From positions 1-49,186 of the forward strand of contig CALGAW010000058.1 of NCBI GenBank assembly GCA_937959115.1: 49,186 nucleotides of DNA, read 5' to 3'. The stretch comes from an uncultured Saprospiraceae bacterium. GTDB taxonomy: Bacteria; Bacteroidota; Bacteroidia; Chitinophagales; Saprospiraceae. The position numbers and the translations under genes were made by a program. Shown here piece after piece: positions 1-9,157 of the stretch (within the stretch, counting starts at the first letter, position 1; each line of letters starts with the position of its first letter). The notes below the pieces were generated by a model. The model searched no databases. It was given only the letters and a program-made list of their open reading frames with translations, and was not told where the DNA came from.

Positions 1-1
1 G

Positions 2-1036
2 GAGCAGCACGACAACCCAGAACTTCGAGGTAAACCAGTCGCAGTTGGCGGTTCTAAGCAACGTGGAGTTGTAGCAGCTGCTAGCTATGAGGCAAGGCGT
101 TATGGTGTCCGCTCTGCTATGCCAAGTGTTACAGCTGCTAGAAAATGCCCAAATCTGATTTTTGTGCGCCCTCGATTTGAACGGTACAAAGAGATCTCCA
201 TGCAAATTCGAGCAATCTTCTTTGAATATACAGATCTAGTAGAACCACTATCTTTAGACGAGGCGTTTCTTGATGTTACAGAAAATAAAAAAGAGATTGT
301 TTCTGCCATGTTAATTGCCAAACAGATTCGTGCAAAGATTCTTGAGACGACTGGTCTCACTGCTTCCGCTGGCGTTTCAGTCAATAAGTTTATTGCTAAA
401 GTGGCTTCTGACATTAATAAACCAAATGGGATGAAAACAATTCTCCCAAATGAAGTCTTGCCTTTTCTAGAACAATTATCTGTTAATCAGTTTTTTGGTG
501 TAGGCAAGGTGACTGGTGATAAGATGAATAGAATGGGCATAAAAACGGGAGCAGATCTTAAAAAGCTGACCTTAGTACAACAGGTTAAATTCTTTGGAAA
601 ACAAGGCAGATTCTACTTTAATATTGTACGTGGTATCGATAATCGACCTGTAAATCCAAATCGAATTCGGAAATCTATCAGCGTAGAAAATACCTACGAG
701 GAAGACTTATCAAATCTTGGTGATATACAACATGCAATCAATGAGCTTTCAAAGACCTTAGAAAAAAGAATTGAACGTTCTGGTGCTAAGGGTAAAACGT
801 TGACTCTAAAATTAAAAAACAGTGAATTTCAAACAATTAATCGTAGTAAAACAGTCAACTTTGTTATCGAATCTGCTCAGGATATTAATGAGCTAGCAAC
901 TCAATTGATCAATGATAACTATTCGGATGAAATGAAGATTCGGTTGGTTGGCATAGGAATTCACAATTTGATTCAATCACTTGAAGAGGATTGGATGAAT
1001 AGGCAATTAAAGATCCAGTTTAAGGGGTTGATTTGA
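2..1036 (+). CDS. dinB: DNA polymerase IV (Y-family), 5'-truncated by window edge
   Basis: Translesion DNA polymerase that extends mismatched or damaged primer ends. The reading frame is open from base 2, and the first visible residues (EQHDNPELRGKPVAVGG, then a VVAAASYEAR segment) are the Y-family finger/palm region, so the true start and the first catalytic Asp lie left of the window. The palm motif SLDEAFLDVT at 251-280 supplies the second catalytic acidic pair. A helix-hairpin-helix-like thumb (FFGVGKVTGDKMNRMG) and a little-finger domain follow, and the protein ends without a clear C-terminal beta-clamp peptide. About 344 residues are visible, which fits a family length near 360. The first internal Met at 119 is not the start because the preceding 39 codons match the family. 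It stands alone before mpl. Confidence 0.95.
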   Translation, partial: EQHDNPELRGKPVAVGGSKQRGVVAAASYEARRYGVRSAMPSVTAARKCPNLIFVRPRFERYKEISMQIRAIFFEYTDLVEPLSLDEAFLDVTENKKEIVSAMLIAKQIRAKILETTGLTASAGVSVNKFIAKVASDINKPNGMKTILPNEVLPFLEQLSVNQFFGVGKVTGDKMNRMGIKTGADLKKLTLVQQVKFFGKQGRFYFNIVRGIDNRPVNPNRIRKSISVENTYEEDLSNLGDIQHAINELSKTLEKRIERSGAKGKTLTLKLKNSEFQTINRSKTVNFVIESAQDINELATQLINDNYSDEMKIRLVGIGIHNLIQSLEEDWMNRQLKIQFKGLI

Positions 1037-1132
1037 TTGTAAGCTTAAACGATAATAATTATCAATTATCCACGCTCATTTATCATTTAATTTAAATAAT
1101 TTCCTTTATTTGTATCAAATTCGAATTGATTG

Positions 1133-2500
1133 ATGAAGATACACTTGATTGCGATTGGTGGAAGTGCGATGCACAACATGGCTCTTGCGCTACAAGAACT
1201 AGGACACGAAGTAACTGGCTCAGATGATGAGATCTATGATCCAGCACGCTCCCGTCTAGAAGCAAAATCCCTACTCCCGAATAAGATTGGTTGGGATCCT
1301 GAACGCATCTCCAAACAGCTAGATGCTGTAATTTTAGGAATGCATGCAAGAATAGACAATCCTGAACTGCTTCGGGCACAGGAGCTCAGCATACCAGTGT
1401 ATTCATATCCAGAGTACATTTATAAGGAATCTGTCAACAAGAAAAGGATTGTTGTTGCTGGCAGTCATGGAAAGACTTCTACCACAGCAATGATTTTGCA
1501 TGTGCTTAATAAATTAGAGATAAACACAGACTATCTTGTTGGCGCACAGTTGAAAGGGTTTGATACCATGGTACGCCTTACAGATGCACCAATGATTGTA
1601 TTGGAAGGTGACGAATATCTAAGTTCGCCAATTGAACGTATTCCTAAAATACATTTCTATAAGCCACACATTACAATCATTACTGGGATCGCATGGGATC
1701 ATATCAATGTGTTTCCAACGTTCGAGAACTATGTTGATCAGTTTCGGAAGTACATAGGAATGATTGAGGAAGAGGGCACCTTGATTTATTACCAAGGAGA
1801 TAAAGAATTGGATAAAATAGTCAATGAAACGGATCATAATATCCGTAAAACGGCTTATGATGCAGCAGACTATGAAGTGATTGATAATCAAACCATTTTG
1901 CATGATGGTGATCAACGGATCCCACTTAAAATATTTGGGCCACATAATCTCCAAAACCTTGAAGCTGCTCGGTTAGTCTGTCATGAAATTGGAATCACAA
2001 ATCAACAGTTTTATGACGCAGTTAAAGATTTCGAAGGAGCAGCTAAGCGCCTACAACGCCTAGGAGAATCAGATGAATCAGCTGTCTTTCTTGACTTTGC
2101 GCATGCCCCATCTAAAGTAGGTGCCACGATTAAGGCATTTAAACAACAATATAAAAATAGACCGTTAATCGCATGTTTTGAACTACATACGTTTAGTAGC
2201 TTGAATAAGGACTTTTTAAATCAGTATGAAAACACCATGCAGCCTGCTGATGAAGCGATTGTCTTCTACAGTCATCACACCTTGAAGATGAAGAAACTGC
2301 CGGACATCAATTCAGAAGAAGTCCAAGCAGCATTCAACCATCCAAATTGCAAGATTTTTACGGACAAGGATAAGCTTTTTGATTACTTAATGGATAAAAA
2401 CTGGGAAGGCACAAACTTGTTACTGATGACTTCTGGAAAGTTTAATGGGATGGATATAACCCATTTAACGGAAACTATCACGAATTCATCCAATAAATGA
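1133..2500 (+). CDS. mpl: UDP-N-acetylmuramate:L-alanyl-gamma-D-glutamyl-meso-diaminopimelate ligase
   Basis: Cytoplasmic Mur-ligase-family enzyme of peptidoglycan recycling that joins recovered murein tripeptide to UDP-MurNAc with ATP. From the ATG at 1133 (a TTG three bases earlier is less likely) the 455-aa protein shows the N-terminal UDP-binding Rossmann segment (IGGSAMHNMA, residues 8-17), the ATP P-loop GSHGKTSTT at 110-118, the EGDEY motif at 158-162, the central-domain segment WDHINVFPT at 188-196 and a typical C-terminal Mur ligase domain. The length and the GSAMH variant of the first loop point to Mpl rather than MurC. It is preceded by a 96-bp AT-rich gap and followed by 230 bp without a gene. 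Confidence 0.93.
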   Translation: MKIHLIAIGGSAMHNMALALQELGHEVTGSDDEIYDPARSRLEAKSLLPNKIGWDPERISKQLDAVILGMHARIDNPELLRAQELSIPVYSYPEYIYKESVNKKRIVVAGSHGKTSTTAMILHVLNKLEINTDYLVGAQLKGFDTMVRLTDAPMIVLEGDEYLSSPIERIPKIHFYKPHITIITGIAWDHINVFPTFENYVDQFRKYIGMIEEEGTLIYYQGDKELDKIVNETDHNIRKTAYDAADYEVIDNQTILHDGDQRIPLKIFGPHNLQNLEAARLVCHEIGITNQQFYDAVKDFEGAAKRLQRLGESDESAVFLDFAHAPSKVGATIKAFKQQYKNRPLIACFELHTFSSLNKDFLNQYENTMQPADEAIVFYSHHTLKMKKLPDINSEEVQAAFNHPNCKIFTDKDKLFDYLMDKNWEGTNLLLMTSGKFNGMDITHLTETITNSSNK

Positions 2501-2701
2501 TTTGAATGTTGAAATCTTAAGGCAAATTAGTAGATAGCAAATCAGTTAATATTGCTTGTAATGTTCTAAAGGATAATAATTAGAAGAAATTAAAGGTTAT
2601 AGTAGGAGCTTAAGCTAAGTAAAGTAACGAAACCAATTTGTAATGTCGTCGTATAAATATGAAATTTTTTAGTTTACAATGTACTTAAATAAAAACTTAA
2701 T

Positions 2702-2709
2702 TATATTTG
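2702..2709 (+). promoter_or_regulatory. Bacteroidota-type -7 box (TATATTTG)
   Basis: The octamer TATATTTG matches the TAnnTTTG consensus of Bacteroidota sigma-70 promoters and lies 21 bases before the TTG start of the glycosyltransferase gene. No convincing -33 TTTG is visible at the expected distance, so the call rests on the -7 box and its placement. Confidence 0.4.
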
Positions 2710-2730
2710 CCATTCTAAATACAATGGAAT

Positions 2731-3462
2731 TTGAACGATAGCCTGGTAATTGTACCAACATATAACGAGAAGGAGAACATTTCAAAAATAATCCACGCCA
2801 TCTACTCTCTAGATAAAGCGTTTGATATTTTAATAGTTGACGATGGCTCACCTGATGGCACTGCGAGTATTGTCAAGGAACTTCAGACAAAATTCCCGAA
2901 GACTCTTCACCTACAAGAACGAAAAGGTAAACTTGGATTAGGCACTGCTTATATTTTAGGGTTTAGATATGGGCTTGACAAGGGATATGCGTATATTTTT
3001 GAGATGGATGCTGATTTTTCTCATAATCCAAAAGACCTGTTACGCTTGTATGAAGCTTGTAGTAGTCCTGGTGTAGACATGGCTGTTGGTTCTAGATATA
3101 CGCGAGGTGGCAAGCTGGAGAATTGGCCATTAAGCAGGATTTTTATATCCTATGGTGCTTCTATCTACACAAGAATGATTACCTGGATGCCTGTTAAAGA
3201 TCCAACCGCTGGTTTTGTTTGCTATTCCCGAAAAGTCTTAGAAACCCTTGATCTGAACAAAATCAAATTCATTGGGTATGCCTTTCAGATTGAAATGAAA
3301 TTTGCAACCCGTTCACTCGGCTTCAAAATTAAGGAAGTACCAATTACGTTCGTAGATCGAATCGAAGGAACCTCAAAAATGAGTGGTGGTATTGTAAAAG
3401 AAGCTGTTTTTGGTGTTCTTAAGATGAAATGGCGAAGTTTCTTCAATAGCTATGGAAAGTAA
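2731..3462 (+). CDS. Polyprenol monophosphomannose synthase-like GT2 glycosyltransferase
   Basis: Family 2 glycosyltransferase of the Dpm1 type, expected to transfer a sugar (classically mannose from GDP-mannose) to a polyprenyl phosphate on the inner face of the membrane. Visible motifs: the N-terminal VIVPTYNEKENI, the nucleotide-binding VDDGSPDGT (36-44), the EMDADFSHNP metal site (91-100) and a C-terminal GTSKMSGG segment typical of this group. At 243 aa it lacks the C-terminal membrane domain found in longer relatives. The start is TTG at 2731: an in-frame stop lies 15 bases upstream, no in-frame ATG precedes the conserved motif, and a -7 box sits 21 bases before it. The exact donor sugar cannot be read from sequence. 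Confidence 0.85.
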   Translation: MNDSLVIVPTYNEKENISKIIHAIYSLDKAFDILIVDDGSPDGTASIVKELQTKFPKTLHLQERKGKLGLGTAYILGFRYGLDKGYAYIFEMDADFSHNPKDLLRLYEACSSPGVDMAVGSRYTRGGKLENWPLSRIFISYGASIYTRMITWMPVKDPTAGFVCYSRKVLETLDLNKIKFIGYAFQIEMKFATRSLGFKIKEVPITFVDRIEGTSKMSGGIVKEAVFGVLKMKWRSFFNSYGK

Positions 3463-3518
3463 ATTGAAGTCAATATTCTTCACTTGTTATTCTTCATTCC
3501 CTTCCTTTATCCATCCTT

Positions 3519-4328
3519 CTATACTTTCACAGCAACAACTTCTGTCATTGTAGGACAAAGTATAGATGCTCCTACTGTTGATTCTAATTGATAAAGTTCA
3601 TTCATTGCGTTTTCAATTTCTTCTTGAGTTAATACCTCTTTTTGCTTAGGAAGGAAGAGCTCAAGAAAGGATTTTGGCCATTGCCATACCATATCACCTG
3701 GTAAGCCTATTTTTGCCATCGGACGTACACTGATGACTTCTAGGCCAGCTTCTGCGTATAGCTTTGGTAGGCTTCTTCCTATATCAATCTCGAAATCAGA
3801 TGATTTAAAACGATTGTAAATGCTTTTAATGCCATGATTTATTGCTTTTAACGGAGGTTCTGTTTGGAACGTACTCCAATCAAAATACTCATGTCCAACG
3901 ATTGCTGCACCAGGTACCATAGCTTCTGCAATACGATTTACAATTGCCTGTGGATTTGGAAGCCATGCCAATGCCCATCGATGATAAACACCATCTAATG
4001 AGCTAGTTTTGAGTTCCATACGTTCAAAGTCAGTGCATTGTAGTTCAATGTTTAATTGATGATGTTCTGCTTCTGATTTCAAAAAATCTATATAATGTTG
4101 AGACTTGTCAATTGCAAGCACAGACCCTTGTTTTCCAACCATATATGCTAATTCCATCGTGCAAAAACCTGGTCCACTTCCTAGATCAAGTAGATGCTGC
4201 CCACTGCTGAATTCTGCGATTTCCCATCCCTTTCTTGCCTCAGACGCCCATACTTGGTGTTGCAAGCCTAATCTATGGAGTTCATCTCTTTCAGTACCTA
4301 GGATGTATGCATTTTTTTCTGATTCCAT
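3519..4328 (-). CDS. Class I SAM-dependent methyltransferase
   Basis: A 269-aa Rossmann-fold methyltransferase. The SAM-binding motif I is HLLDLGSGPGF (45-55), followed by an acidic residue at the end of the next strand (VLAIDKSQ) and an ALAWLPNP segment at the position of motif II/III. A long C-terminal helical cap (from about residue 165) suggests a small-molecule rather than nucleic-acid substrate, but the substrate is unknown. The gene is convergent with the upstream glycosyltransferase gene (56-bp gap) and stands alone. Start at the ATG ending at 4328. Confidence 0.82.
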   Translation of the reverse strand: MESEKNAYILGTERDELHRLGLQHQVWASEARKGWEIAEFSSGQHLLDLGSGPGFCTMELAYMVGKQGSVLAIDKSQHYIDFLKSEAEHHQLNIELQCTDFERMELKTSSLDGVYHRWALAWLPNPQAIVNRIAEAMVPGAAIVGHEYFDWSTFQTEPPLKAINHGIKSIYNRFKSSDFEIDIGRSLPKLYAEAGLEVISVRPMAKIGLPGDMVWQWPKSFLELFLPKQKEVLTQEEIENAMNELYQLESTVGASILCPTMTEVVAVKV

Positions 4329-4486
4329 AATTATTCAATTTAAGTTACAATGTATTAACTATTTTTAAATTTACTTGTGAAAAGTAATTAGTTTTTGATT
4401 TTCGACATCAATCAAATCAAACTACAAATGTTTATAATCATCTTAAGAAGTAATTATTTTATTGTTACTTAGCAAAATATTTAATT

Positions 4487-4717
4487 ATGGTCCCAGATAA
4501 AAAATTACTATTAATTCTCGTTAGAATGAGAATGCCTTTTGGAAAACACAAGGGAAAGCTACTTTGTGACATACCTGAAGACTACCTAATTTGGTTTCGT
4601 CAAAAAGGATTTCCAAAAGGAAAATTAGGGGAATACCTTGCAAATGTATTAGAAATAAAGTCGAATGGCTTAGAATATATCTTTGATAAGCTTAAGAAAA
4701 TGGATGAAGAAGAATAA
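4487..4717 (+). CDS. DUF3820 family protein
   Basis: A 76-aa protein whose core, MPFGKHKGKLLCDIPEDYL (from residue 16) followed by WFRQKGFPKGKLGEYLA, is the complete DUF3820 motif. DUF3820 proteins are small and widespread, and the same motif occurs at the C-terminus of some exonuclease-like proteins; no biochemical role is established. The start at 4487 is kept over the internal Mets at residues 14 and 16 because Bacteroidota relatives carry a comparable short leader before the motif. It is isolated: AT-rich DNA precedes it and a long non-coding region follows. Confidence 0.8.
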   Translation: MVPDKKLLLILVRMRMPFGKHKGKLLCDIPEDYLIWFRQKGFPKGKLGEYLANVLEIKSNGLEYIFDKLKKMDEEE

Positions 4718-5165
4718 TTCTACAGTAAAAAAAGATACAACGAATCGATTCTAAAAAAGTCACTAATAAATATAAAATGACAATCTAAACAATTGAATTT
4801 TACGGTATAATAAAATGCAAAAACTACTGTTGATTTACATTAAATTTTGTTTTTCAGTAGTTTATAGTATAAACTTTTGAATTAGATAATGATTGTTTTT
4901 ATTTGTTAATTAAATGTTAAATGAGGCTGAATTCGTCAAAACGAGTGGATTTGTAACAAATTTATAGCGAACTTTGATTTAATATAGAATTAAAAATAAA
5001 CCTAATGTCATAGGGTTTTCTTGGGGTTAGTCTATTGCCAAAAAGTCTAACCCCCTTTTTTTGTAAAATTTTATCCACACTATTCCACATTTTTTTGAGT
5101 CAAAACAATTCACTCCTTAGTTCATTCCTGTTATCTTTAGACCAAATTTAACAATAGAAAGAATT
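4718..5165. other. 448-bp non-coding region with hairpins, candidate sRNA or purL leader
   Basis: No plausible coding frame. In order it contains a 9-bp inverted repeat (AAACTACTG at 4821-4829 with CAGTAGTTT at 4855-4863), small hairpins TCGT/ACGA (about 4933-4944) and ATTTG/CAAAT (4949-4961), CCTA/TAGG (about 5001-5014), and then a strong terminator at 5023-5062. The terminator lies over 300 bp after the DUF3820 stop and about 100 bp before purL, so it more likely ends a small RNA or interrupts a purL leader than serves the DUF3820 gene. A weak promoter-like pair (TTTG 4950-4953, GAACTTTG 4969-4976) has a short spacer. No known riboswitch consensus was recognised. Confidence 0.35.
5023..5062 (+). 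terminator. Rho-independent terminator upstream of purL
   Basis: GGGGTTAG (5023-5030) pairs perfectly with CTAACCCC (5047-5054) across a 16-nt loop and is followed by a 7-T run (5056-5062). Confidence 0.75.
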
Positions 5166-7400
5166 ATGCAAACCACTAATGCCCTCTCTACACTTAAAAT
5201 GGCTCAAGATTTAGGACTACTCGAGTCAGAGTTTGAGTCCATCAAAGTAATTCTTGGAAGAACGCCAAACTTTACCGAACTGAGTATTTTTTCAGTCATG
5301 TGGTCTGAGCACTGCTCCTATAAAAATAGTATCAAGTGGCTTAAAACACTGCCTAGAGAAGGAAACTTGCTCCTTGTAGAAGCAGGCGAAGAGAATGCCG
5401 GATTAGTTGATATCGGTGATGGATTGGCTTGTGCATTTAAAATTGAGTCACACAATCACCCTTCAGCAATAGAGCCGTTTCAAGGAGCTGCGACTGGAGT
5501 TGGCGGAATACATCGCGATATATTTACCATGGGAGCAAGACCGATTGCAGCCTTAAACTCCTTGCGATTTGGTGACATCGCCAACAAGCACACACAGCAT
5601 CTTATGAAAGGTGTAGTAAGTGGAATTAGTCACTATGGTAATTGCTTTGGTGTACCTACTGTAGGAGGTGAAGTGTATTTTAATGAATGTTATAATCAGA
5701 ATATTCTTGTCAATGCCATGTCTGTTGGCATTGTAAAGGTTGGCGAAACTGTTTCCGCCATTTCATGCGGGGTTGGCAATCCGATTTACATTGTGGGATC
5801 TGCTACCGGGAAAGATGGAATACATGGGGCAACCTTTGCCTCAGCTGACCTTACAGAAGACTCAAAGGAAGATTTACCTGCAGTACAAGTCGGTGATCCA
5901 TTTCAAGAGAAACTGCTCCTAGAAGCCTCCCTAGAAGCAATAAAAACGGGCGCCATCGTGGGAATGCAAGACATGGGAGCCGCTGGTATTACTTGTTCGA
6001 CTTCTGAAATGAGTGCAAAAGGGGAATCAGGCATGATCATTTACTTGGATAAAGTGCCTACTCGCCAACCAAATATGAAACCGTTTGAGATATTACTCTC
6101 AGAAAGTCAAGAACGTATGCTTATCGTTTGCGAGAAAGGACGTGAGGCCGATCTTGAGGCTGTTTTTGATAAATGGGATCTCGAATGCGCTGTGATTGGT
6201 AAAGTAACCGACACCAAGCGGATTGAGTATTATCTAAATGGTGAGTTGGTAGCAGATGTCCCTGCGGAGCCACTGGTACTAGGAGGTGGAGCGCCTGTCT
6301 ATGATCGAGCATATACAGAGCCGGCTTACTTGAAAGCATTAAATGCGTTTAATGAAAATGATATTCCAGAATTGGATCTGAAAACTTCCGCATTAACGTT
6401 AGTTGCCTCACCGAATATTGCTTCTAAGCGTTGGGTTTATGAGCAATATGACTCAATGGTACGGACAAACACGATTACAACGAATGCGCCATCTGATGCC
6501 GCAATTATAAGGATAAAAGGTTCTTCTAAGGTGTTGGCTGTGACGACCGACTGTAATTCAGCATATGTCTATGCTGATCCTTACAAAGGAACGATGATCG
6601 CGGTTGCTGAAGCAGCAAGGAATATTGTTTGCTCTGGAGGAACACCTGTTGCAATTACCAATTGCTTGAACTTCGGAAATCCTTACAATACTGAGGTGTA
6701 TTGGCAATTTGTTCACGCCATTAAAGGTATGGGGGAAGCATGTCGAAAATTTAATACTCCAGTGACAGGAGGTAATGTCAGCTTCTACAATCAAACAGTG
6801 TTGAAGGATACAACGGAGCCAGTCTTCCCTACTCCAACAATCGGAATGCTTGGAATATTGGATGATATCAGTGCTCACATGACGCTTGACTTTAAAGCAG
6901 TGGGTCATTCAATTTATTTGGTTGGACGGAATGACCAAAATACCATTTCTGGCTCTGAATATTTGAGAGTGGTGCATGGCGTCAACAAAAGCCCAATTCC
7001 TTCATTTGATTTGGAAGAGGAGTTTCAATTTCAAGAGGTCCTAAAAGGAATTATTGGTAAAAAACTAGTGGCATCAGCACATGATATCAGCGAAGGAGGA
7101 TTATTCATTGCCCTTCTCGAATCAGGCTTGCCAAGTGATCAAGGCTTTACTATACAACTGCAAGGAATCAAGGGAAGAAAAGACGGAATTTTGTTCGGCG
7201 AAAGCCAAAGTAAAGCAATTGTAACGGTTGATGAATTAAATGAAGCAGCCTTTATTCAACAACTCAAAGAACACAATCAATCCTATACAAAACTAGGAAC
7301 TACAACAGATGGGGAGATTAGAATTGACGACATTAATTTCGGGAAAATTACCGATTGGAAGAAACAATATCTAACAAGTATTGAAAAACAACTTCATTAA
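5166..7400 (+). CDS. purL: Phosphoribosylformylglycinamidine synthase, small-type PurL subunit
   Basis: Fourth step of de novo purine synthesis: ATP-dependent amidation of FGAR to FGAM, using ammonia from the glutaminase PurQ in a complex bridged by PurS. The 744-aa length marks the small (Bacillus/archaeal-type) subunit, not the roughly 1200-1300-aa fused enzyme. Motifs: [10 protein letters not shown] (46-55), the catalytic/ATP segment starting [14 protein letters not shown] (94-107) and continuing to [24 protein letters not shown] in the first half, and the second-half repeat with GGNVSFYN and [10 protein letters not shown]. No purS or purQ is adjacent. The ATG at 5166 follows 100 bp after a strong terminator. 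purM, the next pathway step, lies about 20 kb downstream. Confidence 0.96.
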   Translation: MQTTNALSTLKMAQDLGLLESEFESIKVILGRTPNFTELSIFSVMWSEHCSYKNSIKWLKTLPREGNLLLVEAGEENAGLVDIGDGLACAFKIESHNHPSAIEPFQGAATGVGGIHRDIFTMGARPIAALNSLRFGDIANKHTQHLMKGVVSGISHYGNCFGVPTVGGEVYFNECYNQNILVNAMSVGIVKVGETVSAISCGVGNPIYIVGSATGKDGIHGATFASADLTEDSKEDLPAVQVGDPFQEKLLLEASLEAIKTGAIVGMQDMGAAGITCSTSEMSAKGESGMIIYLDKVPTRQPNMKPFEILLSESQERMLIVCEKGREADLEAVFDKWDLECAVIGKVTDTKRIEYYLNGELVADVPAEPLVLGGGAPVYDRAYTEPAYLKALNAFNENDIPELDLKTSALTLVASPNIASKRWVYEQYDSMVRTNTITTNAPSDAAIIRIKGSSKVLAVTTDCNSAYVYADPYKGTMIAVAEAARNIVCSGGTPVAITNCLNFGNPYNTEVYWQFVHAIKGMGEACRKFNTPVTGGNVSFYNQTVLKDTTEPVFPTPTIGMLGILDDISAHMTLDFKAVGHSIYLVGRNDQNTISGSEYLRVVHGVNKSPIPSFDLEEEFQFQEVLKGIIGKKLVASAHDISEGGLFIALLESGLPSDQGFTIQLQGIKGRKDGILFGESQSKAIVTVDELNEAAFIQQLKEHNQSYTKLGTTTDGEIRIDDINFGKITDWKKQYLTSIEKQLH

Positions 7401-7404
7401 GTTA

Positions 7405-7433
7405 TTGTTTGTTTGTTAGTTCTCTTATATTTG
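7405..7433 (+). promoter_or_regulatory. Bacteroidota-type promoter of the TlpA-like gene
   Basis: TTG at 7405-7407, an 18-nt spacer and TATATTTG at 7426-7433 match the TTTG/TAnnTTTG consensus. The box ends 21 bases before the ATG at 7455 and lies in the short gap after purL, so this gene probably has its own promoter. Confidence 0.6.
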
Positions 7434-7454
7434 CAGTCTTAAAATTTATTGAAA

Positions 7455-8507
7455 ATGCGAAAAATACAATATATACTACTTTTATCTGCGATCGCATACT
7501 TTTTTGCTGGTTGTGGAGAAACATACACTGATCACCCTGGAACAGTAATTAAGGGAGAAATTACGGGAGCTGAGAATTTGAAGGCTTACTTAGATCAAAT
7601 TGTTCTAAGAAGTAATCAACCTGTGATACTAGATAAAACAGATATTGACGCTTCTGGGAAATTTGTACTGAAAACAGAAGATAAACAAGATAGAATCTTT
7701 AGAATTAGAGTGGGAAGTGCCCAGTCTTTCCTCCTAGTGTCTAAAGATGATCATATTGTTGAATTAAAAGGATCTGTAGCAGATTTGAAAGGCAACAGCT
7801 GCGAAATTACTGGAAGTGAAGCGGCTTTGGAATTTAATGGGATGATCAAAAACGTGATTAAACGGACTTGGAATGATGGTCAAATTGATAATTACCTGAA
7901 AACAGCCAAGTATCCACTAGGAGCAATGTATGCTTCTGTTATCAATCCGAATCCTGCAAAACGATTGACTCTTTGTAAAAATATTCATCAAAAAATGTTG
8001 ACGTCCATGCCAAATAGTAACTATACTAAAGAGTATCAGCAGGTGATTGGGCAATTTGAGCAAATGAGTAAAGCAGGTAATATTAAAGTTGGTGAACCGG
8101 CTCCTGATATTGCATTAGAGTCTCCGACAGGTAAAAAGTATGCACTTTCTAGCTTAAAGGGGAAAGTCGTGCTACTAGACTTTTGGGCAAGCTGGTGTCG
8201 TCCTTGTCGGTACAAAAATCCTCAGATTGTTGCACTTTATGATAAGTACAAAAGCAAAGGATTTACAGTTTATAGTGTATCACTTGATCGTAAAACTCAA
8301 AAAGACAGATGGGAAAAGGCTATTAAAGATGATAAACTTTCTTGGCCTTACCACGTTAGCGACTTGGCTGGATGGCAGTGCAAACCTGCAAAAGAATATG
8401 GCGTCAGCAGTATTCCTAAAACATTCTTAATTGATAAAGAAGGAAAGATCGCTGCTGTTAATCCTAACATCAAAGCAGTGGAAAGCCAATTGAAAAATCT
8501 CTTATAA
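7455..8507 (+). CDS. TlpA-like thioredoxin-fold lipoprotein (DUF4369-like N-terminus)
   Basis: Membrane-anchored thiol-disulfide oxidoreductase of the TlpA/ResA group. From the ATG at 7455 the 350-aa protein has a lipoprotein signal ending FAGC (Cys20), a beta-rich N-terminal part (about 30-130) that resembles the DUF4369 domain often fused to TlpA in Bacteroidota, and a C-terminal thioredoxin domain (about 208-350) with VGEPAPDIAL, active site WCRPC (W247 to C251) and the cis-proline loop SSIPKTF. Likely in the periplasm or on the outer membrane, reducing disulfides of exported proteins; the partner is unknown. A TTG two codons upstream is not favoured. Confidence 0.88.
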   Translation: MRKIQYILLLSAIAYFFAGCGETYTDHPGTVIKGEITGAENLKAYLDQIVLRSNQPVILDKTDIDASGKFVLKTEDKQDRIFRIRVGSAQSFLLVSKDDHIVELKGSVADLKGNSCEITGSEAALEFNGMIKNVIKRTWNDGQIDNYLKTAKYPLGAMYASVINPNPAKRLTLCKNIHQKMLTSMPNSNYTKEYQQVIGQFEQMSKAGNIKVGEPAPDIALESPTGKKYALSSLKGKVVLLDFWASWCRPCRYKNPQIVALYDKYKSKGFTVYSVSLDRKTQKDRWEKAIKDDKLSWPYHVSDLAGWQCKPAKEYGVSSIPKTFLIDKEGKIAAVNPNIKAVESQLKNLL

Positions 8508-8611
8508 TCAGTTAGGTTTTGTCAACAATTAGCAATCATTTTACGACCTTTTTGATCTATCTGTCTAGAGGACGTAAACAAGTAAGTAAGGATTGAAAAT
8601 GCGACACATTA

Positions 8612-9037
8612 CTATTTCTTGATTAGCAACATGGCTTCTTTAATTACTTTCTTAATATCTTCTAAAGAAGTTGATTCAAGATTATTGTAGTCTCTAATGA
8701 TATGCGGATATCGACGATAAACCTTGCTTTTTATCACTTTTCTAATGGTTTTCATAACAAGCCCTCTGTGCTTGTATTTACCTGTAATTTCAAGTTGACT
8801 TTTATGAAGTGCGCAGTATAGACTGTATGATCCTTTCGAAAAATCATCTTCGCATTCCCGATCATCTTGTTTATTCCACGTATCATCAAAAGAAAGGTAA
8901 TTTATACTCTTTTCTAAAACCTTCATTGCTTGATTTCGCTTCTGCGCTCCTTGTGCTTCTAACTGAGAAGAACTCATACCTACTAGGAAAACAATCAAAA
9001 TAAAATAGTTCATATCAAATACATTTTTCAATTTCAT
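8612..9037 (-). CDS. Small secreted protein, unknown function
   Basis: Unrecognised protein of about 141 aa. The N-terminus (MKLKNVFDMNYFILIVFLV) followed by SSSQLEAQ looks like a signal peptide. The mature part begins with a short helical segment (QAMKVLEKSINYL) and contains C-E-D-D and LYCALHKSQ, a pattern faintly like the DUF6197 family, which I cannot confirm. Two Cys (in RECED and LYCAL) could pair. Three in-frame ATGs exist (9058, 9037, 9013); 9058 lies upstream of a -7 box (TACTTTTG, minus strand, 9043-9050), so 9037 or 9013 is likelier. It is divergent from the T9SS cargo gene. Confidence 0.6.
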   Translation of the reverse strand: MKLKNVFDMNYFILIVFLVGMSSSQLEAQGAQKRNQAMKVLEKSINYLSFDDTWNKQDDRECEDDFSKGSYSLYCALHKSQLEITGKYKHRGLVMKTIRKVIKSKVYRRYPHIIRDYNNLESTSLEDIKKVIKEAMLLIKK

Positions 9038-9042
9038 TAGTA

Positions 9043-9050
9043 CAAAAGTA
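9043..9050 (-). promoter_or_regulatory. Bacteroidota-type -7 box (TACTTTTG)
   Basis: On the minus strand the octamer reads TACTTTTG, a full match to TAnnTTTG, directly upstream of the ATG at 9037. It implies a very short or absent leader for that start, or a leader of about 25 nt for the ATG at 9013. No clear -33 element. Confidence 0.4.
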
Positions 9051-9157
9051 TTAATCATTTTTGGTCTTAAAGGAAATTCAAGGATTTTTATAAACGAAAT
9101 ATTTATTTACTTATTCGAAACCATGTGGATAAATCCTCGTTTACTGTTGAAAAAAGT

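Noticed and set aside
1619-1954. 111-codon minus-strand frame inside mpl
   Set aside because: Antisense shadow; the plus-strand frame carries all Mur ligase motifs.
5023-5165. Purine or THF riboswitch before purL
   Set aside because: Only a terminator and simple hairpins are visible; no conserved aptamer core could be recognised.
6558-6908. 116-codon minus-strand frame inside purL
   Set aside because: Antisense shadow of a well-supported gene; no start signal or protein features.
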